64,000 nt of DNA from Tenuifilum thalassicum (GCF_013265555.1 NZ_CP041345.1:620001-684000); one strand, 5' to 3'. Shown: positions 34,118-44,274, numbered from the stretch's first letter. The notes: generated by a model from the sequence alone, not told the origin. Numbers and translations: made by a program.

Positions 34118-35429
34118 CTCATACGTAGCGGCAATCGACCTTGGTACTACAAAGGTGGTAACCATTGTAGGTAAGCGAACCTCTACCGGTCGCTTACATG
34201 TGGTTGGTTTTAGCACAACCGAATCAACTGGTATTAAAAAGGGGATGATTCAAAACATCGATGAAACGGTTAAGGCAATAGAGAAGACCGTTCGTGATGT
34301 GGAGAATCAAATAGGTAATAAAATAACTTCGGCCTTTGTTGGAATTGCTGGTCAGCATATTCATAGCATAAAGAACTTTGGGTACATCACTTTAGGACCG
34401 GAAGAAACAGAAATTAAACGCGATGATATTAAGCGTCTAATTGCCGATATGTACAATATTCCCGTTGAAACTGGCGATAGCATTTTGCATGTACTACCAC
34501 TCGATTTCTCAATTGACAATGTAAAGCTTGAGGATGATAATCCGGTGGGTATGCTAGGTCGTCGGCTTGGAGCGAACTTCCATATTGTTATCGGCAAAAC
34601 CTCATCGGCAAAGCACATTGAGCGTTGTGTTGAGCGAGTTGGCGTTAAGGTTTCGGAACTTATTCTGGAGCCATTAGCATCTTCTAAAGCTGTTCTTACC
34701 GAGGAGGAGAAAGAGGCTGGAGTAGCACTTATCGATATTGGTGGTGGTACAACCGACCTTGCCGTTTACTACAACGGCATTGTTCGTCACACAGCCGTAA
34801 TCCCCTTTGGTGGTAACATAATTAGCCAGGATATTAAGGAGGGATGCCAGATTCTACAAAAGCATGCCGATTTGCTTAAATGCCATCATGGTATTGCACT
34901 AACTAGCATGGCGCCCGATAACAAGATTGTTACTGTACCTGGTATTAGCGGACGTGAGCCTAAGGAGATATCAATGCGTAGCCTGGCTGGTATAATTCAA
35001 GCGCGTATGGAGGAGATTCTCGACTATGCTCTTTACGAAATTCAAATGTCGGGTTTTGCCGATAAACTCAGCGCTGGTGTAGTGTTAACTGGTGGGGGCG
35101 CACTTCTTAAGCATTTAGTATCGCTTATTAAGTTTCATTGGGGCTACGATGTGCGCATTGGATACCCTTCGGAAGGGCTTTGCTCTGAATCGGTGGAGCA
35201 ATATAATTATCCGCAGTACTCAACTGCTATTGGTTTAGCAATTATGGGGCTGGAGCGTATTGAGGCTGGCGAAGCTAAATCATGCACTGGTAATAATTTG
35301 CAACACGACGAACAGAATGGTGAAGAATCCGACGATAAACCAAACAAAAAAAGCACAAAGCGACTGTTTGGTATGAAATTCTACGATGCCATTTCAAAAC
35401 TCTTCACCGAAGAGGATATGGAAATGTAA
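34101..35429 (+). CDS. ftsA: Cell division protein FtsA
   Basis: 442 residues of the actin fold: AAIDLGTTKVVTIVG (about 9-23) binds phosphate, followed by ALIDIGGGTTDLAVY and VLTGGGALLKHL. The 1C subdomain typical of FtsA lies between them. A charged linker (about 395-425) leads to a C-terminal amphipathic segment (FYDAISKLFTEEDMEM) that should attach it to the membrane and thereby tether FtsZ. It overlaps ftsQ and precedes ftsZ. Confidence 0.96.
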   Translation: MAQDSNSYVAAIDLGTTKVVTIVGKRTSTGRLHVVGFSTTESTGIKKGMIQNIDETVKAIEKTVRDVENQIGNKITSAFVGIAGQHIHSIKNFGYITLGPEETEIKRDDIKRLIADMYNIPVETGDSILHVLPLDFSIDNVKLEDDNPVGMLGRRLGANFHIVIGKTSSAKHIERCVERVGVKVSELILEPLASSKAVLTEEEKEAGVALIDIGGGTTDLAVYYNGIVRHTAVIPFGGNIISQDIKEGCQILQKHADLLKCHHGIALTSMAPDNKIVTVPGISGREPKEISMRSLAGIIQARMEEILDYALYEIQMSGFADKLSAGVVLTGGGALLKHLVSLIKFHWGYDVRIGYPSEGLCSESVEQYNYPQYSTAIGLAIMGLERIEAGEAKSCTGNNLQHDEQNGEESDDKPNKKSTKRLFGMKFYDAISKLFTEEDMEM

Positions 35430-35488
35430 TGCAATTTGTCTTGTGCCAGCTATAAAACTATTTGATTAAAACTAAAAAAACATACATC

Positions 35489-36958
35489 ATGGGTGAGGAT
35501 ATAATAAACTTTGATCTGCCTGTAGTTAACGAATCGATTATAAAAGTAATCGGTGTTGGAGGAGGTGGTGGTAATGCGGTAAACTACATGCATAACATGG
35601 GCATAAAAGATGTTGATTTTGTGCTTTGCAATACCGATGCCCAAGCGCTAATCAACAGCCCAGTTGAAATGAAAATCCAGCTTGGCGCTACCCTAACCGA
35701 GGGGCGTGGCGCAGGCAATAAACCCGAAATTGGTAAGCAAGCTGCCATTGAAAGCTTATCGCAGATAGTTGACCTTTTACAAAAAAACACCAAAATGGTG
35801 TTTATAACTGCTGGAATGGGCGGTGGAACAGGAACTGGTGCTGCACCAATTATAGCAAAGGCCGCCAAAGAGTTGGGGATTTTAACTGTAGCCATTGTTA
35901 CCATTCCATTTCGTACCGAAGGTCGAAAACGTATGACACAGGCCATTGAGGGCATCAAAAATATTAGCCAGTTTGTCGATTCGCTGCTTGTGATTAACAA
36001 CGAGAAACTTTTAGAGGTTTACGGAAACCTTAAGCTAACAGAGGCCTTTGCCAAAGCCGATGATGTGTTGGCCACTGCAGCAAAAGGTATTGCCGAGATT
36101 ATAACCGTGCATGGCTATATTAACGTTGACTTTGCCGATGTTGAAACCGTAATGTACAATAGCGGTGTAGCCCTTATGGGCTCTGGTAGAGCTAATGGCG
36201 ATAACCGCGCGCTAGAGGCTGTTAAAGAGGCACTTGAATCGCCTCTGCTGAACAACAACGACATTTCTGGTGCAAGGAATATCCTGCTAAATATCACCTA
36301 TGGACAAGATGAGATAACCATGGAGGAGGTAGGCGTTATTATTGATTATGTTCAGCATGCTGCTGGCGACGACGCCGACCTTATTTGGGGTAATGGTTGT
36401 GACCCATCACTTGGCGAAGACCTGAAGGTGACTGTTATTGCAACTGGTTTTGGTACTAGCAGCATACCAGAACTTTACGTCAAACAACGCAACATTGAGG
36501 TAGTTTCCTTAACAACCGACAAGCAAACCACAAAGGTTCAACAGGTAAGCGATTTTCCCGAACCAACTAAACCACCACAGGATAAGCCTCGAAGCTCCAA
36601 AAAGGGAACTCCAATAGATCCTGCTCAGCGTGTAATTGAATTTGATATTGATTCCGATATCTTTGAGGTTAAAACGGTAAATACTAATCATGTAAACCAA
36701 CAAAATCCTGAACCTGCAAAGCCCAAGCCTGTACCTAAACCTGCCAATGCTCAGCCAACACCATTTACAGGGAATGGAAGCAACCGCTGGGCTAATATCG
36801 ATGAGCTGGAAAATGTTCCAGCCTATAAACGTCGAAATGTAAACATTGAGCCTACGGAAGTGCCAAAGTCAACCCCAATTTCCCGCATCTCCCTAACCGA
36901 CGATGATGACATAGTTATAAATCCCGAAAATCCCTACCTGTACGATAACGTGGATTAA
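35489..36958 (+). CDS. ftsZ: Cell division GTPase FtsZ
   Basis: 489 residues from ATG at 35489. The tubulin signature GGGTGTG lies near 110-116, with the N-terminal VGGGGGNAVNYM nucleotide-binding loop and the T7-loop region around NVDFADVETVM. The globular domain ends near residue 330; a disordered linker of about 130 residues, rich in Pro, Lys and Asn, and a short acidic tail follow. FtsZ forms the division ring. It is the last gene of the cluster and a strong terminator follows. Confidence 0.97.
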   Translation: MGEDIINFDLPVVNESIIKVIGVGGGGGNAVNYMHNMGIKDVDFVLCNTDAQALINSPVEMKIQLGATLTEGRGAGNKPEIGKQAAIESLSQIVDLLQKNTKMVFITAGMGGGTGTGAAPIIAKAAKELGILTVAIVTIPFRTEGRKRMTQAIEGIKNISQFVDSLLVINNEKLLEVYGNLKLTEAFAKADDVLATAAKGIAEIITVHGYINVDFADVETVMYNSGVALMGSGRANGDNRALEAVKEALESPLLNNNDISGARNILLNITYGQDEITMEEVGVIIDYVQHAAGDDADLIWGNGCDPSLGEDLKVTVIATGFGTSSIPELYVKQRNIEVVSLTTDKQTTKVQQVSDFPEPTKPPQDKPRSSKKGTPIDPAQRVIEFDIDSDIFEVKTVNTNHVNQQNPEPAKPKPVPKPANAQPTPFTGNGSNRWANIDELENVPAYKRRNVNIEPTEVPKSTPISRISLTDDDDIVINPENPYLYDNVD

Positions 36959-36987
36959 AACATTTAAAACCAAATATTACACTACTA

Positions 36988-37018
36988 AACCGCCAGCTTA
37001 TATTGGCGGTTTTATTTT
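36988..37018 (+). terminator. Intrinsic terminator of the division operon
   Basis: AACCGCCA and TGGCGGTT form an 8-bp stem around GCTTATAT, followed by TTATTTTATT. It lies 30 bases after the ftsZ stop. Confidence 0.9.
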
Positions 37019-37150
37019 ATTGATAATATCTTCTTTTAAAACATCAATTTTAATTATTTATGAAAAGTATTTGGGCTATTTTTACTATGATTATCTGTTT
37101 TTAAGTCCTATTAAATATAAATGAATTATTAAACTTTTTGAAAGATAAAA

Positions 37151-38593
37151 ATGGCTAAATCGTTCTCTATTCTGATATTCATTTACCTTGTGGTTCCTGG
37201 TATTTCTAAAAATACGATTGGCAAACCGACCGATTGGATTGAAAAGGACTCAACTTGCTTTGCACCCGATGAGGTTAAGTTAGAAATGGAGAGGTGTTGG
37301 AGTGCATATAAAAGTTACGCTTGGGGGTTTGATGTACTTCATCCTTTATCAAAAAAAGGGTCTAACTGGTATGGAAAATCCATAGGAATATCACCTATTG
37401 ATGCCTATAGCACCCTTGCAGTTATGGGGTTTGAAAAAGAGGCAAAAGAGGTTGAGGATTACGCTTTAACTCTTTCGTGGGATCAAGATATTTATGTACA
37501 AGTTTTTGAGGTAAATATTCGGGTTTTAGGAGGTCTTCTTGCTATTTATGAAAACACTAGGAACGAGGAAATTCTTAAAAAAGCAATTGATTTGGGCAAC
37601 AGGTTATTACGAGCGTTTAACTCACCAACAGGAATTCCTTACCACTCAGTGAATCTTAAAACAGGAAAAACCTCAGGACCTCAGGGCGAGGGCAAAGGTA
37701 ATATTGTTAATACTGCACAGGCCGCTAGTTACCTGTTTGAGTTTGGAATTTTAAGTTACTACTCTCAGGACCCCCGTTACTACCAAGCTGCATTCAGGGC
37801 AACTAAGGCAATTTTTGAAAGATATTCCGAAATAGGTCTACCTGGCGATTTCATTGATGTAGAATCAGGCAAGTGGGTTAACAATTGGTCGTACCTTCAG
37901 GCTGGTGTTGATTCCTACTTTGAATATCTTTTAAAAAGCTATTTGCTTTTCCATGATAAACAAGTTAAGAATATGTGGGAGTTTAGCCTGAAAAAGATTA
38001 AGCTGTATTATACCGATGAGTACCAAGGTAAATTATTTTACGCATGTGTTAACATGCATACTGGGGAAATTGTTAAACGCTCAATTTCTTTATACGATGC
38101 TTTTTTCCCCGCGGCTTTAGCACTATATGGTGATATTGAACTTGCTGAAAAAAGCATGGAAACTTGGGATTGGCTTTGGGATAAGTTTGGTTTGCTGCCT
38201 ACAAGGTACATGTATAGTAACGATTCTATAGAGTATTCCAACTCTGAGCTTAATCCCGAAATAGTTGAATCTGCTTACTACCTGTATAGCATTACAGGGA
38301 AACCAAAATACAAAAAAATGATTTGCAAGTATTGGTCCGATATGGTGTCGTGTTGTAGAAATAGTGTAGCATTCAATGCTGTTGAGGATGTAAGAACTAA
38401 AAAGCCTAAAGACCTTCTGGAAACCTACTTTTATGCCGAAACACTTAAATACTTTTATTTATCTTCACTTAGTAAAGACCAGTTTAACTTCGAAGACTAT
38501 ATCTTCAATACCGAAGCTCATTTTTTTAAGAAAAGCAACTTTGATAGCGAAAAGGCTAAACTATATTTAGGTATCCAGCAAACAGGCCAATAG
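37151..38593 (+). CDS. Glycoside hydrolase family 47 alpha-1,2-mannosidase homologue
   Basis: 480 residues with a signal peptide (about 1-20). GH47 landmarks run in order: YAWGFDVLHPLSKKG (57-70), VFEVNIRVLGG (118-128), FEFGILSYYSQDPRY (196-210), GLPGDFIDVESGKW (229-242), AGVDSYFEYLLK (251-262), LNPEIVESAYYLYSITG (367-383) and ETYFYAETLKYFYL (424-437), ending in FNTEAH (452-457). The three acidic catalytic positions of the family fall on E120, D254 and E370, and the calcium-binding threonine on T454, so the enzyme looks active. GH47 enzymes trim alpha-1,2-mannose and are mostly eukaryotic (ER mannosidase I, EDEM); bacterial members such as that of Caulobacter are few. The gene stands alone between ftsZ and a barrel gene. 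The likely location is the periplasm. Confidence 0.9.
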   Translation: MAKSFSILIFIYLVVPGISKNTIGKPTDWIEKDSTCFAPDEVKLEMERCWSAYKSYAWGFDVLHPLSKKGSNWYGKSIGISPIDAYSTLAVMGFEKEAKEVEDYALTLSWDQDIYVQVFEVNIRVLGGLLAIYENTRNEEILKKAIDLGNRLLRAFNSPTGIPYHSVNLKTGKTSGPQGEGKGNIVNTAQAASYLFEFGILSYYSQDPRYYQAAFRATKAIFERYSEIGLPGDFIDVESGKWVNNWSYLQAGVDSYFEYLLKSYLLFHDKQVKNMWEFSLKKIKLYYTDEYQGKLFYACVNMHTGEIVKRSISLYDAFFPAALALYGDIELAEKSMETWDWLWDKFGLLPTRYMYSNDSIEYSNSELNPEIVESAYYLYSITGKPKYKKMICKYWSDMVSCCRNSVAFNAVEDVRTKKPKDLLETYFYAETLKYFYLSSLSKDQFNFEDYIFNTEAHFFKKSNFDSEKAKLYLGIQQTGQ

Positions 38594-38802
38594 TGCCCTT
38601 TAAATTGAGATACTGTTTTAGTTTGTTTTGTAATTGATTTTTGCATCGTTTAAGGGTTTGCAAGTTTGAGCATCTATTCTCAAGTGCTAAAAATCTTAAT
38701 ATTAAGGTGCGATTTTTTAAATTGATTTGTGATAGATATACAAAAATTAAACATTGTTGGTGATTATAATGTTAGTAGTTTGATATTAAAAAAGGAATCA
38801 AA

Positions 38803-39717
38803 ATGAGAAAATTAGGATATCTAATAATTGCATATGTTGTATTGGTGATGTATGCTATGCCATCGTATGGCCAAGGTTGTAGCGATGCAGGTTTTTGTAC
38901 TATAAATAGTTTTAAGCCCAACAGCTTGGATAGTGCTACTATTTCAAACAAGCAGATTAAAGTTGGTGCATTTTATGGGAAAGCCGATAACTCAATTTTA
39001 GTTTATGGTAACTATTTGGAATATAACCAACAGCTAACTGATAAATTTGGTTTCAATGGTAAGATAACATCGCTTGCTCAAAGTGGGAATGGGATTTCGG
39101 TATTTGGTCTGTCAGATATTTTTTTGAATGCCACCTACAAGGTTGTTGACAACACAAAACTAACTCTAGGTGTTAAAGTACCACTCTCAGCTGCTGGTAA
39201 AACCCACAATGGTTTACCATTGCCTATGGATTATCAGGCCAGCCTGGGAACCTTCGACCTTGTGGTTGGAGTTGCCTATCAAATTAAGAAAGTACAGCTT
39301 GTTGCTGCAATCCAGCAACCCATTACCCAGAATAACAACATGTTTATTGCTAGCTCATATCCTGCAGAATCTAATTTAAGTACTTTCCAGTCGACTAAAA
39401 ATTTTAAAAGATCAGGCGATGTGTTACTTAGAGTGTCATACCCCATTAGCATTGGCTCTAAACTTGTTTTAACACCAAGCCTGTTACCAATTTATCACCT
39501 GTCGAACGACAAGTTTACAAATGAGTTAAACATAGAACAAGAAATAGCTGGTTCAAAGGGGCTCACCTTAAATGGGAACATCTACTTTGATTATAATGTA
39601 AGCAAAAGTTCTACTATTCAACTCAATGTAGGAATGCCTTTTATTGTTAGAGATGCACGTCCCGATGGGCTAACAAGAAGTTTTATAGCTAACCTAGAAT
39701 ATCAATTTAACTTTTAA
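38803..39717 (+). CDS. Outer-membrane beta-barrel protein, family unknown
   Basis: 304 residues with a signal peptide (to about SYGQ, residue 24), then a cysteine pair in GCSDAGFCTI and a succession of amphipathic beta strands ending in an aromatic residue (LEYQFNF), as expected for an outer-membrane barrel. It may belong with transporter-like barrels of the phenol-degradation MetA type, but I cannot be sure. It lies 209 bases after the GH47 gene with AT-rich DNA between them; no shared promoter could be shown. Confidence 0.6.
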   Translation: MRKLGYLIIAYVVLVMYAMPSYGQGCSDAGFCTINSFKPNSLDSATISNKQIKVGAFYGKADNSILVYGNYLEYNQQLTDKFGFNGKITSLAQSGNGISVFGLSDIFLNATYKVVDNTKLTLGVKVPLSAAGKTHNGLPLPMDYQASLGTFDLVVGVAYQIKKVQLVAAIQQPITQNNNMFIASSYPAESNLSTFQSTKNFKRSGDVLLRVSYPISIGSKLVLTPSLLPIYHLSNDKFTNELNIEQEIAGSKGLTLNGNIYFDYNVSKSSTIQLNVGMPFIVRDARPDGLTRSFIANLEYQFNF

Positions 39718-39831
39718 GTATTTTTGAAGAAACATAGTCTTTGGTAGATTTGAATTAGAAAAATTATGTTGTATTACGATTAGAACAATTGTTATTAAAT
39801 AGCATTCTAGAAAAATCTAAATTTCAAAAAA

Positions 39832-40812
39832 ATGCTTGAGAATAAATTTAGCTTTGGTTTCTTCCCTACACCATTACACGAGTTAAAATGGATAACAAAA
39901 GAGTTCCCCGATTATAACATTTTTATCAAAAGGGATGATAATACAGGACTTGCTACTGGAGGAAACAAGACACGAAAGTTAGAGTATTTAGTTAAACAGG
40001 CAGTTGACTTAGGATGCGATACTATAATCACTGCAGGTGCACAGCAATCAAACCATTGCAGGCAAACAGCAGCAGCATGTTCAAAAGTTGGCTTAAATTG
40101 CCATTTGTTATTACGAGGCGATGAACCTGATACCTATCAAGGTAATTTGTTGCTATCAAAAATACTTGGAGCTACTTTGCATTTTGCTGGTGATGATGTA
40201 AAAGCTCAAACTCTTGAGTTTTTTAAACAGAAACTCGACAATGAGGGAAAAAAATGCTACGTTATACCCTATGGTGGATCGAACCTAACTGGTGCACTAG
40301 GCTTTGTAAATGCTGTTAAAGAGCTAAAAGAGCAGCTGAGCGCCATGGAGCTTGACATTGACTACATTTTTTTCGCCTCATGTTCTGGTGGAACACAAGC
40401 AGGTTTAACCCTAGGCCGAGAACTTTATAAGCTGAAGGCCGAACTAATGCCTATTAGTATTGATAAGAATGAGACGAATGGTCTTACACTTGAACAAGCC
40501 ATTCTAAACATAGTTTTGGAAGGTGCTCAAAAGTTAAACATAACGAAGCAGTTTCAACTTTCTGATATTAAGCTGCTAAGAGGCTATGATAGTGCAGGAT
40601 ACGGAGTAATTACTGATAATGAAATAGATGCTATTAATTTGATGGCTAGGAATGAAGGAATTCTTTTGGATCCTGTCTATACCGGTAGGGCCTTTTGGGG
40701 GATGCTTGACATCCTGAAACGAAAAGCTATACCTTCTAAGTCAAATGTTTTGTTTTGGCACACTGGAGGATCCTCATCGCTGTTTTATTATAACGATATA
40801 TTTGATAAATAA
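39832..40812 (+). CDS. D-cysteine desulfhydrase / ACC deaminase family PLP enzyme
   Basis: 326 residues of the tryptophan-synthase-beta fold. FPTPLHELKW near the start, IKRDDNTGLATGGNKTRKLEYL (with the PLP lysine in GGNK, about residue 45) and TAGAQQSNHCRQTAAA match D-cysteine desulfhydrase and 1-aminocyclopropane-1-carboxylate deaminase. The late segment FWHTGGSSSLF is also typical. D-cysteine breakdown to pyruvate, sulfide and ammonia is the more likely activity in this kind of organism. A convergent terminator follows. Confidence 0.85.
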   Translation: MLENKFSFGFFPTPLHELKWITKEFPDYNIFIKRDDNTGLATGGNKTRKLEYLVKQAVDLGCDTIITAGAQQSNHCRQTAAACSKVGLNCHLLLRGDEPDTYQGNLLLSKILGATLHFAGDDVKAQTLEFFKQKLDNEGKKCYVIPYGGSNLTGALGFVNAVKELKEQLSAMELDIDYIFFASCSGGTQAGLTLGRELYKLKAELMPISIDKNETNGLTLEQAILNIVLEGAQKLNITKQFQLSDIKLLRGYDSAGYGVITDNEIDAINLMARNEGILLDPVYTGRAFWGMLDILKRKAIPSKSNVLFWHTGGSSSLFYYNDIFDK

Positions 40813-40856
40813 GTCGAAATACGTTGAGGCTTAGAGTTCATTTGTAAATCTCACTC

Positions 40857-40930
40857 GCGGTGGCTGAGTTCCCTTTCGGTGGCTGAGCCTGCCGAAGCCA
40901 CAGCACGAATGCTTGCCGAAGCCACAGACA
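40857..40930. repeat. Palindromic intergenic repeat
   Basis: Two CGGTGGCTGAG arms (40858, 40877) face two GCCGAAGCCACAG arms (40891, 40915), so the region folds into one or two GC-rich hairpins in otherwise AT-rich DNA. It resembles dispersed palindromic elements of the REP kind, but copy number cannot be judged from one window. Confidence 0.6.
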
Positions 40931-40945
40931 CACTTGATAATAAAA

Positions 40946-40979
40946 AAACACCTCAGAAATGAATTATTCTGAGGTGTTT
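40946..40979. terminator. Bidirectional terminator
   Basis: AAACACCTCAG and CTGAGGTGTTT form an 11-bp stem with A and T tracts on both sides. It separates the convergent D-cysteine desulfhydrase-family and tricorn-like protease genes. Confidence 0.9.
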
Positions 40980-41000
40980 ACACAGTAAGTATTTAACCCT

Positions 41001-44000
41001 TTAGTTCTCCATTAACACCTTAATAGCTTTTTCTAGCTGTTGGTCGCGCCCAAAAGGAGCAACCGAAGGTTCGTTGGGCACAACGTAATCGGGAACTGTT
41101 TCCACGTTTTCCATCCAGTTGCCATACATATCCTTGGCACTAACTGGTACCATTCCCCAAAGTACTTGCCTATCCTGTAGCCGCTCCCAACCTGCAAAGC
41201 TGCATGTTCCCGGGACAGGCATGCCTATAAGTTTACCAATACCAAGCTGTTTGTAACCGCAGGCAAAACAACTACCATCGCTATAGTTTGCCTCATTCAC
41301 CATTGCCACGGTTGGTTTGGTCCAGCGGAAGGTTGGTTCAACGCCAAGCTGGCGAATATGGTTGTGGTATTCAATAAACTTCTTACCAGTAAAGAACATG
41401 GCCAGGTCCGAAACCAAATCGCCACCACCATTGAAGCGAGTATCCACAATAATGCCCTCTCTGTCGAAATACTTGCCCATCATTTCGCCATAGATGTTCC
41501 GATATGGGCCATCGCTCATTCCTGGAATATGGACGTATCCCAGCTTACCATCGCTTAGCTGCTCTACCTCATCGGCATTGCGTTTAACCCATCGGCGGTA
41601 TAGCAGCCTAGATTCTTCTGATAGATTTGTTGGTTTAACTGTTATTTGTTTCTCTTTTACTGTTAGAAGATCTTTAACAGAAATCAGTAAATATTGGTCT
41701 GCTTTGTGGTTTAGATAGTAGGCCCAATCCCTGTCATTAGATATGCTAATGCCATCAATTGATGTGATTATAAAAGGTGCTTTAAGGTTGAACTCTTTGC
41801 GGTCGAGCGGACCACCAACAAGTATCTCATCTACTTTAATCCCATTGCCATTGTAGGTTAGGTCAGGAATGATTCCAAGCGATGCTGTTTGGTCGGCATT
41901 TGATTCGTAGTTATAGTAACGGGCGCCAGAATGCGAAACGTTAAGCTCACCAAGCAGTTCGCTTAGCAGCTCAGCAAACTCAAAGCTGTTTCCGATATGT
42001 GGAAGGAATTGCTTATAGTGATCAGTCATTGCATCCCAGTTTATTCCGTGGTAGGTAGGCGTATAAAAACCTTTTCGGGTACGAATTACCACATGGTTAA
42101 ACATGGCAAGCCGCTCCGCTGGAGTATCGATAATGGCATCCGCTTTAACCTTAATGGCTGTATGCTTTTCCTTGTCAACTTCAACTTTATAGATTTTGCC
42201 ATCGGCAAGCATAAACATGTTCTTCTCATCCTTATCCCAATAAAGGCTAGCATTATCAGCATCCATGATGATAATGATTTTAGCCTCTTTCTCCCTGATG
42301 TTCATGGACCAGAGGTTGTAGCCTTTATCGTAGCTGGCAAGATAGTAAAGTGTTTCTCCATCCTTGCTAAGCAGAGCACCAGCAATATCGGTAGAGGTTG
42401 TGGTTAAGCGTGCTACTCTGTACTCAAAACCATCCCAATCGAATTTGAGTGAGCTGTCTGCCTTTTGCTCCTTGTTTTTTGATTTTTTCTTTTTGTCTTT
42501 TCCCTTATCGTTAGCCTTTTTCTTTTCATCCTCTTTTTTCTTCTTTTCAATGGCCTTAAGCAGGTTGTATTCGTCTTTGCTTAAACGGAATTTATCCCAT
42601 GCTTCGCGAGTTAAAAATAGGGTGTAAACATCGGCTTGGCGTTCGCCGCTATTGGCGTAGCTCCTTAGGCCTTGACGTGTCGATAGCCAAACAACCTGTT
42701 TTCCACCATTAGCCCAAATGGGTGAGAAATCGTCGTAACCATTCATGGTTAGGTTTTTGAATGGAACGCTACCGTCGGCGGAAACTAAAATAACCTCCTG
42801 GTTGGCCATGGTTGGAGCATACTCCACTAAAAGCCATTTGCTATCGGGACTCCAGGTAAAGTACTGGTCGCCATCGCTCATGTAGTATAGCTCATTAGGC
42901 GTTAGCAGGGTAAAAGTTTTTTTGGAATCTAAATCTAGAACTTTCAGCGTCATCCTATCCTCAATGAAAGCGATTTTTTTCCCATCGGGCGAGGGCAGGG
43001 GGAGGTAGTTGTCGTGTTCGTTGCTAATAAGGGGTTCCTCATTGATTAGCGTAGAGGCGAAGAAGAAAGGTTCATCATCTCTTACTTTGGTGGCTTTAAA
43101 TATTTGCCAGCGTCCATCGCGCTCACTAGCATATACTAGCCCTTTGCCATCGGGTAGAAACTCAACAAATCGTTCTTGTTCTGAAGTTTGGGTAATTCGT
43201 TTTGTAAACTCGCCATCAACCGAAGTAACAAACACCTCGCCGCGGGCAATAAATGCCACCTCTTTGCCATCGGGCGATATGGCTATTTCGCGAATGCTTC
43301 CGTTCAGATTGGTAAACTCCTCGGGGTTCTTATGGTAATCGTTGCTAATGGAAATGTTAACTTTTTGAGGTGACTTGGTATTCGGCTGTAGCGTGTAGAT
43401 TCCACCATCAAAACCAAAGCAAAAGGTTCCACTGTTGCTAGCTGATAAAAACCGAACAGGGTGGGTATTGAAATCGGTAACCTTTGATACCTGGTTGGGT
43501 TTGGAAAGCGAGAAAGAGTAAACGTTAAAGCTATCCTCTTCGCGTAGGAAGTATATGACCGAGTCGCCAGGTGCAAAAACCGGATTTCTATCCTCGCCTT
43601 TGTAATCGGTTAGCTTTGTGAATTGCTTGGTTTTAGTATCATACATCCATAGGTCACGTGCAATACTTGATTTATGATGCTTGCGAAACTCGTTTTCGCC
43701 TCCTTTTTTATCGTGATAAATAATAAAACGGCCATCGGACGATATGTTAACAGCCTCGGCCGGAACAGGTAAGATTTGAGTCACTAAACCTCCATGGGCA
43801 GAAACAGAGTATAACTCTGGTTGCGATTTTGTAGGGTAAAGTCTACTGGTAGCAGGGTCGTAACGAGTAGCCCCAAAAACAACTGCGCTATCGTTGGGGG
43901 TGAATGCATAGGGTAGTTCATCGTTTGAATGATAGGTGAGTCGAGTGGGAGTTCCCCCATTTGCTGGCATAATGAATACATCCATATTCCCATAGCGGTT

Positions 44001-44243
44001 CGAGGCAAAGGCAATTTTTTTACCATCGTTGCTCCATACTGGCATATAATCGTGAGCAGGATGCGATGTTAGCGCAGTTGCTTTACCCCCTTGCGCCGGA
44101 ACTGTGAAAATATCACCTTTATATACAAATGCAATAGTTTTACCATCGGGTGAAATTGATGGATAGCGATACCAGCTTACATCGTTTTGCGAAATTGCTG
44201 ATAGTGAAGTCAATCCAAACAGTAGGAATAGTAGTCTTTTCAT
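41001..44243 (-). CDS. Tricorn-like S41 family protease
   Basis: 1080 residues with a signal peptide. Two beta-propeller regions with repeated SPDGKxIAF motifs (about 25-540) are followed by a lysine-rich insertion (about 555-600), then a PDZ-like domain and an S41 catalytic core. The SH pair of the tricorn tetrad is in NVSHSGARYY (about 770) and the nucleophile probably in NYSDGS (about 987); DTRFNGGGDL lies between them. Tricorn trims oligopeptides; in Bacteroidota secreted versions are common. Exported location makes a nutritional or envelope role likely. The upstream -7 element TAACTTTG drives it alone. Confidence 0.88.
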   Translation of the reverse strand: MKRLLFLLFGLTSLSAISQNDVSWYRYPSISPDGKTIAFVYKGDIFTVPAQGGKATALTSHPAHDYMPVWSNDGKKIAFASNRYGNMDVFIMPANGGTPTRLTYHSNDELPYAFTPNDSAVVFGATRYDPATSRLYPTKSQPELYSVSAHGGLVTQILPVPAEAVNISSDGRFIIYHDKKGGENEFRKHHKSSIARDLWMYDTKTKQFTKLTDYKGEDRNPVFAPGDSVIYFLREEDSFNVYSFSLSKPNQVSKVTDFNTHPVRFLSASNSGTFCFGFDGGIYTLQPNTKSPQKVNISISNDYHKNPEEFTNLNGSIREIAISPDGKEVAFIARGEVFVTSVDGEFTKRITQTSEQERFVEFLPDGKGLVYASERDGRWQIFKATKVRDDEPFFFASTLINEEPLISNEHDNYLPLPSPDGKKIAFIEDRMTLKVLDLDSKKTFTLLTPNELYYMSDGDQYFTWSPDSKWLLVEYAPTMANQEVILVSADGSVPFKNLTMNGYDDFSPIWANGGKQVVWLSTRQGLRSYANSGERQADVYTLFLTREAWDKFRLSKDEYNLLKAIEKKKKEDEKKKANDKGKDKKKKSKNKEQKADSSLKFDWDGFEYRVARLTTTSTDIAGALLSKDGETLYYLASYDKGYNLWSMNIREKEAKIIIIMDADNASLYWDKDEKNMFMLADGKIYKVEVDKEKHTAIKVKADAIIDTPAERLAMFNHVVIRTRKGFYTPTYHGINWDAMTDHYKQFLPHIGNSFEFAELLSELLGELNVSHSGARYYNYESNADQTASLGIIPDLTYNGNGIKVDEILVGGPLDRKEFNLKAPFIITSIDGISISNDRDWAYYLNHKADQYLLISVKDLLTVKEKQITVKPTNLSEESRLLYRRWVKRNADEVEQLSDGKLGYVHIPGMSDGPYRNIYGEMMGKYFDREGIIVDTRFNGGGDLVSDLAMFFTGKKFIEYHNHIRQLGVEPTFRWTKPTVAMVNEANYSDGSCFACGYKQLGIGKLIGMPVPGTCSFAGWERLQDRQVLWGMVPVSAKDMYGNWMENVETVPDYVVPNEPSVAPFGRDQQLEKAIKVLMEN

Positions 44244-44274
44244 GCTTATTTTTTTTGTGATAGTTCCTTTATTT

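Noticed and set aside
42364-42627. Phenylalanine/serine-rich plus-strand open frame
   Set aside because: It is the antisense of the lysine-rich insertion in the tricorn-like protease.
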